A stretch of DNA of 64,000 nucleotides from Kitasatospora sp. NBC_00458 (lineage in GTDB: Bacteria > Actinomycetota > Actinomycetes > Streptomycetales > Streptomycetaceae): positions 186,001-250,000 of the forward strand of contig NZ_CP107904.1 of NCBI RefSeq assembly GCF_036013975.1, in the 5' to 3' direction. Made by a program: the position numbers and the translations under genes. How positions within the stretch are numbered: position 1 is the stretch's first letter; the number at the start of each line of letters is the position of its first letter. The notes beneath the pieces are model-generated. The model worked only from the letters and a program-made list of their open reading frames with translations. It searched no databases and was not told where the DNA came from. This document shows positions 25,757 to 33,949 of the stretch, one piece after another.

Positions 25757-27358
25757 ATGAGCACGCCGTCCGCCAGACTCCCGATCATCTACGTCCGGGG
25801 CTACGCCGGAGGCACCCCCGGGATCGAGAAAGCCGTGACGGATCCGTTCTACGGATTCAACGAAGGCTCGACGCACATCCGCGTCGGGCGCCAGGACGCC
25901 CCCGTCTTCTACCAGTTCGAGAGTCCGTTACTGCGCCTGCACCTCGACGAGGGCTACCACATCCTCGTCGAGGGCAGCCAGGACAAGTACCTGGAGAACC
26001 ACGACACGATTCCCCCCGACAGCATCTGGATCCACCGCTTCTACGACCGCTCCGCCGGCAACTGGGGTGCCGGGCCGGAGCGGTTCGACCTGGAGACGGC
26101 CGCCGCCGACCTCCTGGTCCTGATCGAGAAGCTGCAGGCCAGGACCGGCGCGCCCCGGGTCCACCTGGTCGCCCACTCGATGGGCGGGCTGATCTGCCGC
26201 TGCCTGCTGCAGAAGGTCATCCCGGAGCAGCGCCCGGGCCGGCGCGCCACCGACTACGTGGCGAAGCTGTTCACCTACGGAACGCCGCACGGCGGCATCA
26301 CCTTCGCCGTCGGGTTCGGCGTCCCGGAGGCGCTGCGGGACATGATCGGCCCCAACGGTGCCGACGTCTTCGGCCCGGAGCGGATGTACCGGTACCTCAC
26401 CCCGGTCGCCCGGCAGGCCCGGAGCGGGCCGCCGGTGGGCTGGCGGGCCGTCGACATGCCGGACGACGACGGCACCGGCTCCGCCGAGGACGCGGCGGGA
26501 GGCTTCCCGCTGAACCGGGTGTTCTGCCTCGTCGGCACCGACTCCGCCGACTACGAGGTGGCGCACGGCCTCTCCTCGGCGGCGGTCGGCCCGCGCAGCG
26601 ACGGGCTGGTGCAGATCGAGAACGCGCAGGTCACCGGAGCCCACCGGGCCTTCGCCCACCGCAGCCACAGCGGGCGGTACGGGCTGGTCAACTCCGAGGA
26701 GGGGTACCAGAACCTGCGCCGCTTCCTGTTCGGCGACCTCCAGGTCCGCGCCGACCTGGTCGGCATGGCCCTGCCGCAGGACGACCCCGACGTCACCTGG
26801 CAGGGCGAGGTCGAACTCAAGGTGCGCGGGCTGCCGGTGCTGATGCACGAGCGGGTCGCGCCGCACTGGTGCCCGATCCAGCTCTCCGACCCCCCGCCGA
26901 ACGGCCGGCGGGACCGGACCGCCCCCGACGGGCGCGACGCGGACCGCGGCGGCCCGGGCACGGACGGCGCCGTCCGGCTGGCGACCGCGTTCCTCTCCAC
27001 CTCGCTGCCCCGGCCGGGGGCCGTGCCGCTGCGCTACGCGCTCGACCTGCGGGTGCTGTCGCTGCGCGAGCACAAGGGGTTCTTCGGCTTCGGCGACCAC
27101 CTGGAGCGGACGGCGGACTTCGCGGACACCCTGATCGTCGACGTGGAGGCCACCGGGCCCCGCCCGGCCGCCTGGGCGCACTGGAACTCCGAGATCAGCG
27201 GCACGATCAAGGACCTCCGCCCGGCGGACGAGCCGCCGCTGCCGGACGAGGACCCCGCGGCGGCCTCCTGGGTCTCCCGGGTGCGGCTGCCGTCGACCAC
27301 CGTTCCGTTCCTCGGTGAAGCGGCCAGGGTGCGGCTCACGGTCGGCCCCTGGCACTGA
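25757..27358 (+). CDS. Lipase/esterase-like alpha/beta hydrolase (PGAP1-like), with a TTA codon
   Basis: The protein has 533 aa. GAGGGCAGG precedes the ATG. The N-terminus LPIIYVRGYAGGTPG is the HG-type oxyanion loop of triacylglycerol lipases, and AHSMGGLICR near residue 140 is the Ser elbow (GHSMGG in relatives); FTYGTPHGGITF is the conserved strand after it. The last 200 residues form a beta-rich domain of unknown role. There is no signal peptide, so it is probably cytoplasmic. Leu58 is encoded by TTA (25928-25930), the only in-frame TTA I noticed in the window, so translation may depend on the developmental tRNA bldA. Confidence 0.75.
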   Translation: MSTPSARLPIIYVRGYAGGTPGIEKAVTDPFYGFNEGSTHIRVGRQDAPVFYQFESPLLRLHLDEGYHILVEGSQDKYLENHDTIPPDSIWIHRFYDRSAGNWGAGPERFDLETAAADLLVLIEKLQARTGAPRVHLVAHSMGGLICRCLLQKVIPEQRPGRRATDYVAKLFTYGTPHGGITFAVGFGVPEALRDMIGPNGADVFGPERMYRYLTPVARQARSGPPVGWRAVDMPDDDGTGSAEDAAGGFPLNRVFCLVGTDSADYEVAHGLSSAAVGPRSDGLVQIENAQVTGAHRAFAHRSHSGRYGLVNSEEGYQNLRRFLFGDLQVRADLVGMALPQDDPDVTWQGEVELKVRGLPVLMHERVAPHWCPIQLSDPPPNGRRDRTAPDGRDADRGGPGTDGAVRLATAFLSTSLPRPGAVPLRYALDLRVLSLREHKGFFGFGDHLERTADFADTLIVDVEATGPRPAAWAHWNSEISGTIKDLRPADEPPLPDEDPAAASWVSRVRLPSTTVPFLGEAARVRLTVGPWH

Positions 27359-27365
27359 CGCCCCG

Positions 27366-27397
27366 CCGCCGCCGCGCGCCGCAGGGCGCGGCGGCGG
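27366..27397. terminator. Terminator between convergent lipase and MarR genes
   Basis: A perfect 12-base stem (27366-27377 with 27386-27397) and an eight-base loop lie eight bases after the lipase stop. Confidence 0.65.
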
Positions 27398-27475
27398 CCA
27401 GGCTCGGCGGGGGCCAGGCTCGGCGGTGGCCAGGCGCAGCGGTGGCCAGGCGCAGCGGGGGCCAGGCCCGGCCGG
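27396..27475. repeat. Tandem repeat, five units of 16 bases
   Basis: Five adjacent units of the form GGCCAGGCKCRGCGGK start at 27396, 27412, 27428, 27444 and 27460; the fifth has diverged at its 3' half. It lies between the terminator and the stop codon of the MarR gene at 27491. Confidence 0.8.
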
Positions 27476-27490
27476 CGGATCGGGCGGGCC

Positions 27491-28120
27491 TCAGTGGGCC
27501 CGGTCCTCGCCGCCCCCCGGCCCCCCGTGGCGCTCCGGACCCCCCGGGCTCCCCGACCGCTCCGGCGAGGGCGCCTCGGCGGCCAGCAGGACGCGCCGCA
27601 GCAGGTCGGAGAGCTGGCGCCGTTCGTCCGGGGCGAGGACCCCGAGCAGGCGCCGCTCCTCCCGGCCGACCACGTCCAGCGCCTCGCGCCAGGCCGCCCG
27701 GCCGGTTTCGGTGAGCCGGACGTCGACCCGCCGCCGGTCCTCGGTGGACGGGGTACGGACGACGAAGCCGCGCCGTTCGAGCGCCTCCAGGCGCCCGGTC
27801 ACCGAGGCCGGCGCCAGGTTGAGGTCGTTGCGGAGCTCGGAGGGGGCGGCGTGGCCGCCGCGCCCGGCCAGCTCGTGCAGGGTGTCGAACTCGTGCTTCT
27901 GCAGGCCGTAGTCGGCCACGCCCTGTTCGCGCACCCGGCCGAGGTGCCGGGAGAGCTTGGTCATGCGGGTGACGGCGCCCTCGATGTCCGGGTCGAGGTG
28001 GGGCAGGACCGGCCGCCAGCGCTCGACGTGGCCGTCGGTCCAGTCGCGGGGCTCGTCCGGACGCGGTTCGCCCGAGGGCTGCCGGTCCGCTGGTCGGTCG
28101 GGGCGGGGGGCGCGCGTCAT
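27491..28120 (-). CDS. MarR-family regulator, divergent from an MFS gene
   Basis: The protein has 209 aa, with a charged N-terminal extension of 35 residues and a Gly/Pro/Arg tail added to the usual MarR core. The winged helix reads PSELRNDLNLAPASVTGRLEALERRGFVVR, then the wing TPSTEDRRRVDVRLTETG. A -10-like TAGACT ends six bases before the ATG at 28120 and there is no ribosome site, so the mRNA is probably leaderless. Two palindromes of the ATTTCG/CGAAAT type between it and the MFS gene are its likely operators. Confidence 0.85.
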   Translation of the reverse strand: MTRAPRPDRPADRQPSGEPRPDEPRDWTDGHVERWRPVLPHLDPDIEGAVTRMTKLSRHLGRVREQGVADYGLQKHEFDTLHELAGRGGHAAPSELRNDLNLAPASVTGRLEALERRGFVVRTPSTEDRRRVDVRLTETGRAAWREALDVVGREERRLLGVLAPDERRQLSDLLRRVLLAAEAPSPERSGSPGGPERHGGPGGGEDRAH

Positions 28121-28164
28121 GGCACGAGTCTAGGCGGCGGTGCGTCCACGCTCGGCCGTCAAGT

Positions 28165-28199
28165 ATTTCGTTGCCGAAATTTCGGTACCGAAATATAGT
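28165..28199 (+). promoter_or_regulatory. MFS promoter overlapped by two MarR operators
   Basis: ATTTCG-TTGC-CGAAAT (28165-28180) and ATTTCGGTACCGAAAT (28179-28194) are perfect palindromes that abut. TTGCCG (28171-28176) and TATAGT (28194-28199) form a promoter with 17-base spacing, and the GTG start at 28206 follows six bases later, so the transcript is leaderless. A bound repressor would cover both boxes. Confidence 0.65.
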
Positions 28200-28205
28200 C
28201 CTCCC

Positions 28206-29549
28206 GTGACCCACCCTCTGAGACTCCGTGACTTCCGCCTGCTCTTCCTCGGCCGGGCGGTCTCCACCCTCGGCGACGCCGTCGTCCCGGCCGCGCTCGC
28301 CATCGCGATCACCCGGGCGACCGGCTCCTCCTCCGCGCTCGCCCTCGTCCTGGGCTGCGCCATGGTGCCGCGGCTGCTCCTCCTCCCCCTCGGCGGCGTC
28401 GTCGGGGACCGCTTCAACCCGCGCCTCGTCGCGCTCACCACCGACCTGGTACGGGCCGCCGTGCAGATCCTCGTCGGGCTCGAACTGCTCGGCGGCCAGC
28501 CCCGGCTGGCGCACATCGCCGTCGCCGAGGCGGTCGGCGGCATCGCCTCCGCCTTCGCCATGCCGACCGCCTCACCACTCGTCGCGGGCACCGTCGAAGG
28601 ACCGCTGAGGATGCGGGCCAACGCCCTGCTCGCCTCCACCACCAACGTCGCCCGGCTCGGTGGACCGGCCCTCGCCGGACTGCTGGTCTACACCGTGGGA
28701 GCCGGCTGGGCGTTCGTCCTGGACGGCGCCTCCTTCCTCGCCAGCGCCGCCCTGCTGACCCGGCTGGCGGTCCGCCACACCCCGGCCGGCCGGCGCCCGC
28801 TCCGCTCCGACCTGGCCGAGGGCTGGAACGAGCTGCGCTCGCGCGACTGGTACTGGACCAGCCTCATCGGCCACGGCGTCTGGAACGGCGCCAGCGCCGT
28901 CCTCCTCACCCTCGGCCCGCTGATCGCCACCCAGCGGCTCGGCGGCGACGGCGTCTGGATCGCCATGACCCAGGCCGCCGCCTGCGGCCTCCTCGCCGGT
29001 TCGCTGCTCGCCGGGCGGCTCCGGCCGAAACGCCCCGTCCTGGTCGCCAACCTGGGCCTGGCCCTGTACGCGCTGCCGCTGACCGCGCTCGCCGTGACCG
29101 CACCCGCACCGGTCACCGTCGCCGCCTACGCGCTGGCCATGACCGGGCTCGGCTTCCTCAACCCGGTCTGGCAGACCGTGGTGCAGCAGGAGTTCCCCAC
29201 CCAGGTCCTGGCCCGGGTGACCTCGTACGACTGGCTGCTCTCACTCGCCGCCGCACCGCTCGGGTACACGCTGGCGCCGCTCGCCGCCGACGCCTGGGGG
29301 AGCACCGGCCCGCTGCTCGTCACCGCCGCGCTGGTCGCACTCGCCTGCGCGGGCACCGCGGCCCTCCCCGGCGTGCGCCGGGTCGGGCGCACCGGGCCCG
29401 CAGCCGGGGACTCCCCCGCACCCGCCGACCCCCCGGACTCCGCGAAGTCGCCGGAACCCGGAGGGGCCGCCGAGGGCACGGACTCCGCCGCGGAGCGGGA
29501 CCGGCCGGCGCGGCCCGCAGCGGCCGGCCCCCGGTCCGCCCGGCACTGA
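28206..29549 (+). CDS. MFS transporter, DHA3-like (12 TM)
   Basis: The protein has 447 aa from the GTG at 28206, chosen because TATAGT ends six bases upstream and THPLRLRDFRLLFLGRAVS is the normal start of this family. Motif LGGVVGDRFNPRLV is the loop 2-3 signature. Twelve helices are followed by a Pro/Ala/Glu-rich tail of about 60 residues. The divergent MarR gene and overlapping operators suggest an inducible efflux pump; the drug or metabolite is unknown. Confidence 0.85.
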   Translation: MTHPLRLRDFRLLFLGRAVSTLGDAVVPAALAIAITRATGSSSALALVLGCAMVPRLLLLPLGGVVGDRFNPRLVALTTDLVRAAVQILVGLELLGGQPRLAHIAVAEAVGGIASAFAMPTASPLVAGTVEGPLRMRANALLASTTNVARLGGPALAGLLVYTVGAGWAFVLDGASFLASAALLTRLAVRHTPAGRRPLRSDLAEGWNELRSRDWYWTSLIGHGVWNGASAVLLTLGPLIATQRLGGDGVWIAMTQAAACGLLAGSLLAGRLRPKRPVLVANLGLALYALPLTALAVTAPAPVTVAAYALAMTGLGFLNPVWQTVVQQEFPTQVLARVTSYDWLLSLAAAPLGYTLAPLAADAWGSTGPLLVTAALVALACAGTAALPGVRRVGRTGPAAGDSPAPADPPDSAKSPEPGGAAEGTDSAAERDRPARPAAAGPRSARH

Positions 29550-29590
29550 CCGGCCGGCGGCGCGCCGACGGGGCGGCATCAGCCCGTCGG

Positions 29591-29626
29591 GTCCGTCGGG
29601 CCCATCCGGTCCGTCGGGCCGATCCG
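29591..29626. repeat. Two 18-base direct repeats before the ydcF-like gene
   Basis: GTCCGTCGGGCCCATCCG (29591-29608) is followed directly by a copy with one change (29609-29626). It could be a binding site or a simple duplication. Confidence 0.6.
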
Positions 29627-29671
29627 GAGACTCCGGGTCGGCCCGCACGGCCGGGCCCCTACGATACGAAC

Positions 29672-30673
29672 ATGATCGCCTATGCCCCAGCGGCCTTCTT
29701 CTTCGCCCTCTGCGGGATCGGAGTCCTGCGCGACCGCCGCCAGTTCAGCAACGCCGTCCTGCTCGGCCTCGCCATGTCCTTCCTCGCACTGGCGCTGCTC
29801 GCCGAGCTGCGCAAGGCGCCGACGCTGGTGGCGGGACTCGTGGCGGTCGCGATCATCCTGATCCCCGCGACCGGCACCCTGGCCCTGATCGGCTTCCTGA
29901 TATCCAACGGCCTCACCATGGTCCGCAAGGAGGGCTGGCGGCCGGCCAACCTGCTCTCGCTGCTCGCCGGGCTCGGCATCCTCTCGGTGATCGGCCTGCT
30001 CGTGGCCGCGCTGGCCACCCACTCGGTGCGGCTCGGCATCGTCGCGGGAACGGCCGTCCTGGTGGTCGGCTACATCTCGTTCCTGTTCGTCTGCTTCGTC
30101 GGCTACGCGTTCCTCTACGGGCGCCACCGCCCGCGCCGCGACGTCGACTTCGTGGTGGTGCTCGGCTCCGGGCTGATCGGCGGCGAGCGGGTGCCGCCGC
30201 TGCTCGCGAGCCGGCTCGACCGGGGCCGCGAGGTCTACGAGCAGCAGGCCGCCCGCGGCAACCCGCCGGTCCTGATCACCTCCGGCGGGCAGGGGCCGGA
30301 CGAGAAGCTGCCGGAGTCCCACGCGATGGCCGACTACCTGGTCGAACGCGGCTTCCCCGCCGAGCACCTGGTCCGCGAGGACCGCTCGCGGACCACCGAG
30401 GAGAACCTGCTCCTCAGCAAGGTGATCATGGAGCAGGCCGGTCCCGACTACCGCTGCGTCATCGTCACCAACAACTTCCACGCCTTCCGCGCCGCCCTGA
30501 CGGCCCGCAAGACCGGCGTCAACGGGCAGGTCTTCGGCTCCCGGACCGCCGCGTACTACTGGCCGAGCGCGACCATCCGCGAGTTCGCCGCGGTGTTCCT
30601 CGCCCACAAGCTGGTCAACTTCGGGATCTGCGGCTTCCTGGCGGTCTGCGGGCTGCTCGCCGCCGTGCTCTGA
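29672..30673 (+). CDS. YdcF-family (DUF218) membrane protein
   Basis: The protein has 333 aa. About four N-terminal helices (residues 1-150) precede the DUF218 domain, which starts VDFVVVLGSGLIGGERVPPLLASRLDRG and contains ITSGGQG, ESHAMADYL and TTEENLLLSKVI, all typical of YdcF/SanA. The CVIVTNNFHAFRA strand carries the conserved His. A final helix returns to the membrane. Members affect envelope properties; the biochemical activity is unsettled. TACGAT ends six bases before the ATG and no ribosome site is present, so the start is probably leaderless. Confidence 0.8.
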   Translation: MIAYAPAAFFFALCGIGVLRDRRQFSNAVLLGLAMSFLALALLAELRKAPTLVAGLVAVAIILIPATGTLALIGFLISNGLTMVRKEGWRPANLLSLLAGLGILSVIGLLVAALATHSVRLGIVAGTAVLVVGYISFLFVCFVGYAFLYGRHRPRRDVDFVVVLGSGLIGGERVPPLLASRLDRGREVYEQQAARGNPPVLITSGGQGPDEKLPESHAMADYLVERGFPAEHLVREDRSRTTEENLLLSKVIMEQAGPDYRCVIVTNNFHAFRAALTARKTGVNGQVFGSRTAAYYWPSATIREFAAVFLAHKLVNFGICGFLAVCGLLAAVL

Positions 30674-30759
30674 TCCCCACCGGCCCGGCCCCCACCGGCC
30701 CGGCCCTCGCCGACCGGACCGCACGGACCGGACCGCACGGACCTGCGGACCGCACCCCA

Positions 30760-30804
30760 CGGGCCCGGCCGTCGCCCCCGCCCCGGCGGCGACGGCCGGG
30801 CCCG
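30760..30804. terminator. Bidirectional terminator between ydcF-like and thioesterase genes
   Basis: A perfect 17-base stem (30760-30776 with 30788-30804) around an 11-base loop sits between two convergent genes. Confidence 0.75.
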
Positions 30805-30809
30805 CCGCG

Positions 30810-31352
30810 TCAGGCCGTCGGGCGCGGGGCCAGCACCGCGCAGGTGGTGGTGGCGTGCGCGTACAGCCTGCCGTCGGCCGCCCCCGTCACCCGGGCCTCC
30901 GCGGTCGCCATCGTCCGGCCGACGTGCAGGGCGACGCCCTCGCAGCGCAGCAGGCCCGAGTCGGCGAACAGCGGCCGCAGCATGTGCACGTTCAGCTGGG
31001 TCGTGGTGTAGCCGAGTCCCGCCGGGAGCCTGCTCATCACGGCGCAGCCGAGCGCCGAGTCGAGCAGGGTCGCCAGGTAGCCGCCGTGGACGGTGTTCAT
31101 CGGGTTGAACAGGTGATCGCCGACCTCGCCCTCGAACACCGCCGTCCCGGGCCCGGCCCCGACCAGCCGGAAGCCGAGGGTGCTCCCGATGGGCGGCTGC
31201 GGGATCCGGCCCTCGACCATCTCGCGGAGGATCTCCTCCCCGGTGAGGTGCGGGAAGGCGGAGACCGGCGGGGCGGGCCGCCACCGGTGGGTTCGGGTGC
31301 GGAGCGCCTCGTCGGGAGCGGTCCCGGTGGAGTGGACGTCGAAGGTGGTCAT
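30810..31352 (-). CDS. PaaI-family hotdog thioesterase
   Basis: The protein has 180 aa from the ATG at 31352; a GTG at 31373 would add seven residues, and neither has a clear ribosome site. The hotdog signature NPMNTVHGGYLATLLDSALGCAV lies near residue 92, with TTQLNVHMLRPL as the following strand. Family members hydrolyse acyl-CoA thioesters (phenylacetyl-CoA, aromatic or medium-chain). No catabolic genes are adjacent, so the substrate is open. Confidence 0.82.
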   Translation of the reverse strand: MTTFDVHSTGTAPDEALRTRTHRWRPAPPVSAFPHLTGEEILREMVEGRIPQPPIGSTLGFRLVGAGPGTAVFEGEVGDHLFNPMNTVHGGYLATLLDSALGCAVMSRLPAGLGYTTTQLNVHMLRPLFADSGLLRCEGVALHVGRTMATAEARVTGAADGRLYAHATTTCAVLAPRPTA

Positions 31353-31517
31353 GGAACCAACCTGCCCGCTCACCCGCCGCCGCTCAAGTGTGATCTCGCT
31401 CGCCCCTTCGGGGAACGCCCCGCGCCGCAGGCTCCGGCCCGGTGCGCCGGAGCCTTTGACGAAAGGTTGACCTGCTCACGGCAGAACGTTGGGGCCCTCG
31501 AATCCTATGGTCGGCGC

Positions 31518-32198
31518 ATGCCCCCACTGCCCAACGGGAGGACCGCCCTACCGGTCCTCCCGTACCGCAAACCCACGCCCGGACGCGACTACTGGGTGAT
31601 CGACGACGTCCTGCCCGACCCCGACGCCGTCCGGCGGCGCTGCCTCGACCGCGGCGACTGGACCGAGGGGTACCCGTACCGGCCGGAGACATGGCCCGGG
31701 CTGCGGACCATGCCCGGGCTCGAACCCGGCGAACTCGCCCGGGTCGAGGCGCTGGTCCGCAGGGCCACCGGCGCCGGACGGCTCTGGGTGCAGAGCACCC
31801 CGGGCGGCGGCACCCTCAACCACAACTGCGTCCAGGTCGTCGGTGCCGGCGAGTCCGAGCCGCGCCCCCACACCGACTCCCGGGCGCTCTGCCGCTACGC
31901 GGCCGTGCTCTACCTGAGCCCGGACGCGCCCAAGGACTCCGGCACCGGGTTCTACCGCCAGCAGTTCCCGGGCGGGCGGCTCGGCGGCAACCTCGTCACC
32001 GCACCGCACAACAACCTCGTCGAGGCCCTCGGCACCCGGCGCGTCCCGTCCGACGCATTCACCGAGGACGTCCGCGTGCCCAACCGCTACAACCGGCTGC
32101 TCCTCTACCACGCCAACCTCATCCACAGCGCCACCGGCTACTACGGCCTCACCCCGGAGGACCGGCGTATGACGGCGGTCTTCTTCTGGATGGCCTGA
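31518..32198 (+). CDS. DUF6445-like protein, possible 2OG-Fe(II) oxygenase fold
   Basis: The protein has 226 aa. PHTDSRALC gives an HxD motif near residue 118 and LLYHANLIHSATGYYG a distal His near 200 with an Arg in RRMTAVFFW, the pattern of the double-stranded beta-helix Fe(II)/2-oxoglutarate enzymes. YAAVLYLSPDAPKDSGTGFY resembles the corresponding prolyl-hydroxylase strand. The DUF6445 name is from memory of family sequences. TATGGT ends six bases before the ATG and no ribosome site is seen, suggesting a leaderless mRNA. The substrate is unknown. Confidence 0.65.
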   Translation: MPPLPNGRTALPVLPYRKPTPGRDYWVIDDVLPDPDAVRRRCLDRGDWTEGYPYRPETWPGLRTMPGLEPGELARVEALVRRATGAGRLWVQSTPGGGTLNHNCVQVVGAGESEPRPHTDSRALCRYAAVLYLSPDAPKDSGTGFYRQQFPGGRLGGNLVTAPHNNLVEALGTRRVPSDAFTEDVRVPNRYNRLLLYHANLIHSATGYYGLTPEDRRMTAVFFWMA

Positions 32199-32321
32199 CC
32201 GCGGACGGCGCCGCCCGCCCACCGACGCCCCCCTCCCCCGGACCCGCCCCCGCACCGCCCCCGCACCGGACGGCCCCGCCGCCGGGGTTGGCGGCGGCCG
32301 GACGCGGGGAGGGTCGGGCGT

Positions 32322-33311
32322 ATGGAGAGCGAGCACCCGCCCGACCCGTCCCCGCCGTCCCACCCCTCCGGCCCGCCCCGCCCGGCCGACCCGCCGCCGT
32401 ACCCGGGGACCGAGGCGGTACGGCCGGAGTGGGACGGGATCGACGGGCTCGCGACGATCGACCTGCTGCGGCTGATGAACGCCGAGGACCGGACGGTCGC
32501 CGCGGCCGTGGCCCGCGAACTGCCGCGGATCGCCGCCGTGGTGGACGCGGTCGCCGCCCGGATGGCCCGGGGCGGGCGGCTGGTCTACGCGGGCGCCGGT
32601 ACGGCCGGGCGGCTCGGGGTCCTCGACGCGAGCGAGTGCCCGCCGACATTCGGCACCGCGCCGGGGCAGGTGGTCGGGCTGATCGCGGGCGGGCCGCCGG
32701 CCGTGCTGGGCGCCGTGGAGGGCGCGGAGGACCGCCCGGAGTGGGCCGTCGCCGACCTCGACGCGCTGGAGCCGGTCCCCGACGACACCGTGGTCGGCGT
32801 CTCGGCCTCGGGCCGGACTCCGTACACCGTGGCGGCCGTCCGGCACGCGCGCGCGGCCGGGGCGCTGACCGTGGGGCTCGCCTGCGCGGCGGGCTCGCCC
32901 CTGGTCGCCGCGGCCGAGCTGGGCATCGAGGTGCCGGTCGGGCCCGAGGTCCTGGCCGGCTCCAGCCGGCTCAAGGCGGGGACGGCGCAGAAGCTGGTGC
33001 TGAACCTGCTCTCCACCGCGGTGATGATCCGGCTCGGCCGGACGTACGGGAACCTGATGGTCGACGTCCGGGGCGGCAACGCCAAACTGCGTGACCGGGC
33101 CCTCCGGATCGTCACCGGGATCACCGGCGCGGACGGGCCGACCGCCCGGCGGGCGCTGGCCGCGACGGACGGCCGGGCCAAGGACGCCGTCCTGGTCGTC
33201 CTCGCCGGGGTGGACGCACCGACCGCCGCGAGGCTGCTCGCCGCCTCGGGCGGGCGGTTGCGCGAGGCGCTGGAACCGGTGCTCCGACCGGCCGGCCCGG
33301 ACCGGGAGTAG
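32322..33311 (+). CDS. murQ: N-acetylmuramic acid 6-phosphate etherase
   Basis: The protein has 329 aa with a Pro-rich leader of about 30 residues and GGGAGG before the ATG. The SIS domain shows YAGAGTAGRLGVLDASECPPTFG (sugar-phosphate site with the catalytic Glu), GVSASGRTPY (second SIS loop) and SSRLKAGTAQKLVLN. It cleaves the lactyl ether of MurNAc-6-phosphate to GlcNAc-6-phosphate in cell-wall recycling. No anmK or PTS gene is adjacent. Confidence 0.92.
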   Translation: MESEHPPDPSPPSHPSGPPRPADPPPYPGTEAVRPEWDGIDGLATIDLLRLMNAEDRTVAAAVARELPRIAAVVDAVAARMARGGRLVYAGAGTAGRLGVLDASECPPTFGTAPGQVVGLIAGGPPAVLGAVEGAEDRPEWAVADLDALEPVPDDTVVGVSASGRTPYTVAAVRHARAAGALTVGLACAAGSPLVAAAELGIEVPVGPEVLAGSSRLKAGTAQKLVLNLLSTAVMIRLGRTYGNLMVDVRGGNAKLRDRALRIVTGITGADGPTARRALAATDGRAKDAVLVVLAGVDAPTAARLLAASGGRLREALEPVLRPAGPDRE

Positions 33312-33430
33312 GTCCTCTCCCCCGGACCCCGCCGGGCGGTACGGGCCGGGCGCCGGTGGGCGGGCGGCCGCGCGGCCGGTCCTGCGGCGAGACCGGGTCG
33401 GCCACGCGGCCAGGTCGGAATCGGGCCCGG

Positions 33431-33943
33431 TCAGCCGAGGCGGACCGCCGCCCGCGCGACCACCTCGCCGAAGCGGGGCAGGTTCAGGCCGACCGCCGCC
33501 CGGTGCTCCTCCTCGGTCAGCGCGGCGAGCGCCTCCTCGACGAACACCAGCTCGTAGCCGTGGTCCGAGGCGGCGCGCGCGGTGGACTCGACACCGAGGT
33601 TGGTGGCGATCCCCCCGAACACCAGGGTCTCCACCCCGCGCGCCCGGAGCAGTTCGTGCAGTCCGGTGCCGTGGAAACCGCCGACGGTGCGCTTGACCAC
33701 GACCTCGTCGGCGGCCTCCGCCACCGCGGGCACGAGTTCACTCCCGGGCGGCTGCTCGGCCACTCCCGGCCGGTCGACCCGCACCGCGACCACCGTGGCC
33801 CCGGCCGCCCGGAACTCCTGCGCGAGGTCCAGCGAGGCGGCCACCACCTCGGCGCCCGTGCGCGGAGCCAGCGGCAGGGCGGCGATCCGGGGCATCAGAT
33901 CGACCAGGACGAGGGCGGTGCGGGCGGGTTCGAGGGTTCGCAT
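33431..33943 (-). CDS. Isochorismatase-fold protein lacking the catalytic cysteine
   Basis: The protein has 170 aa. Asp15 (LVLVDLMP) and Lys84 (VVVKRTVGGF) of the cysteine-hydrolase triad are present, but the cysteine position is Gly117 (GIATNLGVES; relatives have a Cys after TN). True isochorismatases such as PhzD also lack that Cys, so it could be an aryl-vinyl-ether hydrolase rather than an amidase, or inactive. A TAGCGT box lies eight bases before the ATG. It lies next to a tetR gene on the same strand, six bases apart, and may share its promoter. Confidence 0.8.
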   Translation of the reverse strand: MRTLEPARTALVLVDLMPRIAALPLAPRTGAEVVAASLDLAQEFRAAGATVVAVRVDRPGVAEQPPGSELVPAVAEAADEVVVKRTVGGFHGTGLHELLRARGVETLVFGGIATNLGVESTARAASDHGYELVFVEEALAALTEEEHRAAVGLNLPRFGEVVARAAVRLG

Positions 33944-33949
33944 GACCGG

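Noticed and set aside
27396-27475. A CRISPR array
   Set aside because: The 16-base units abut directly, without unique spacers, and no cas gene is nearby.
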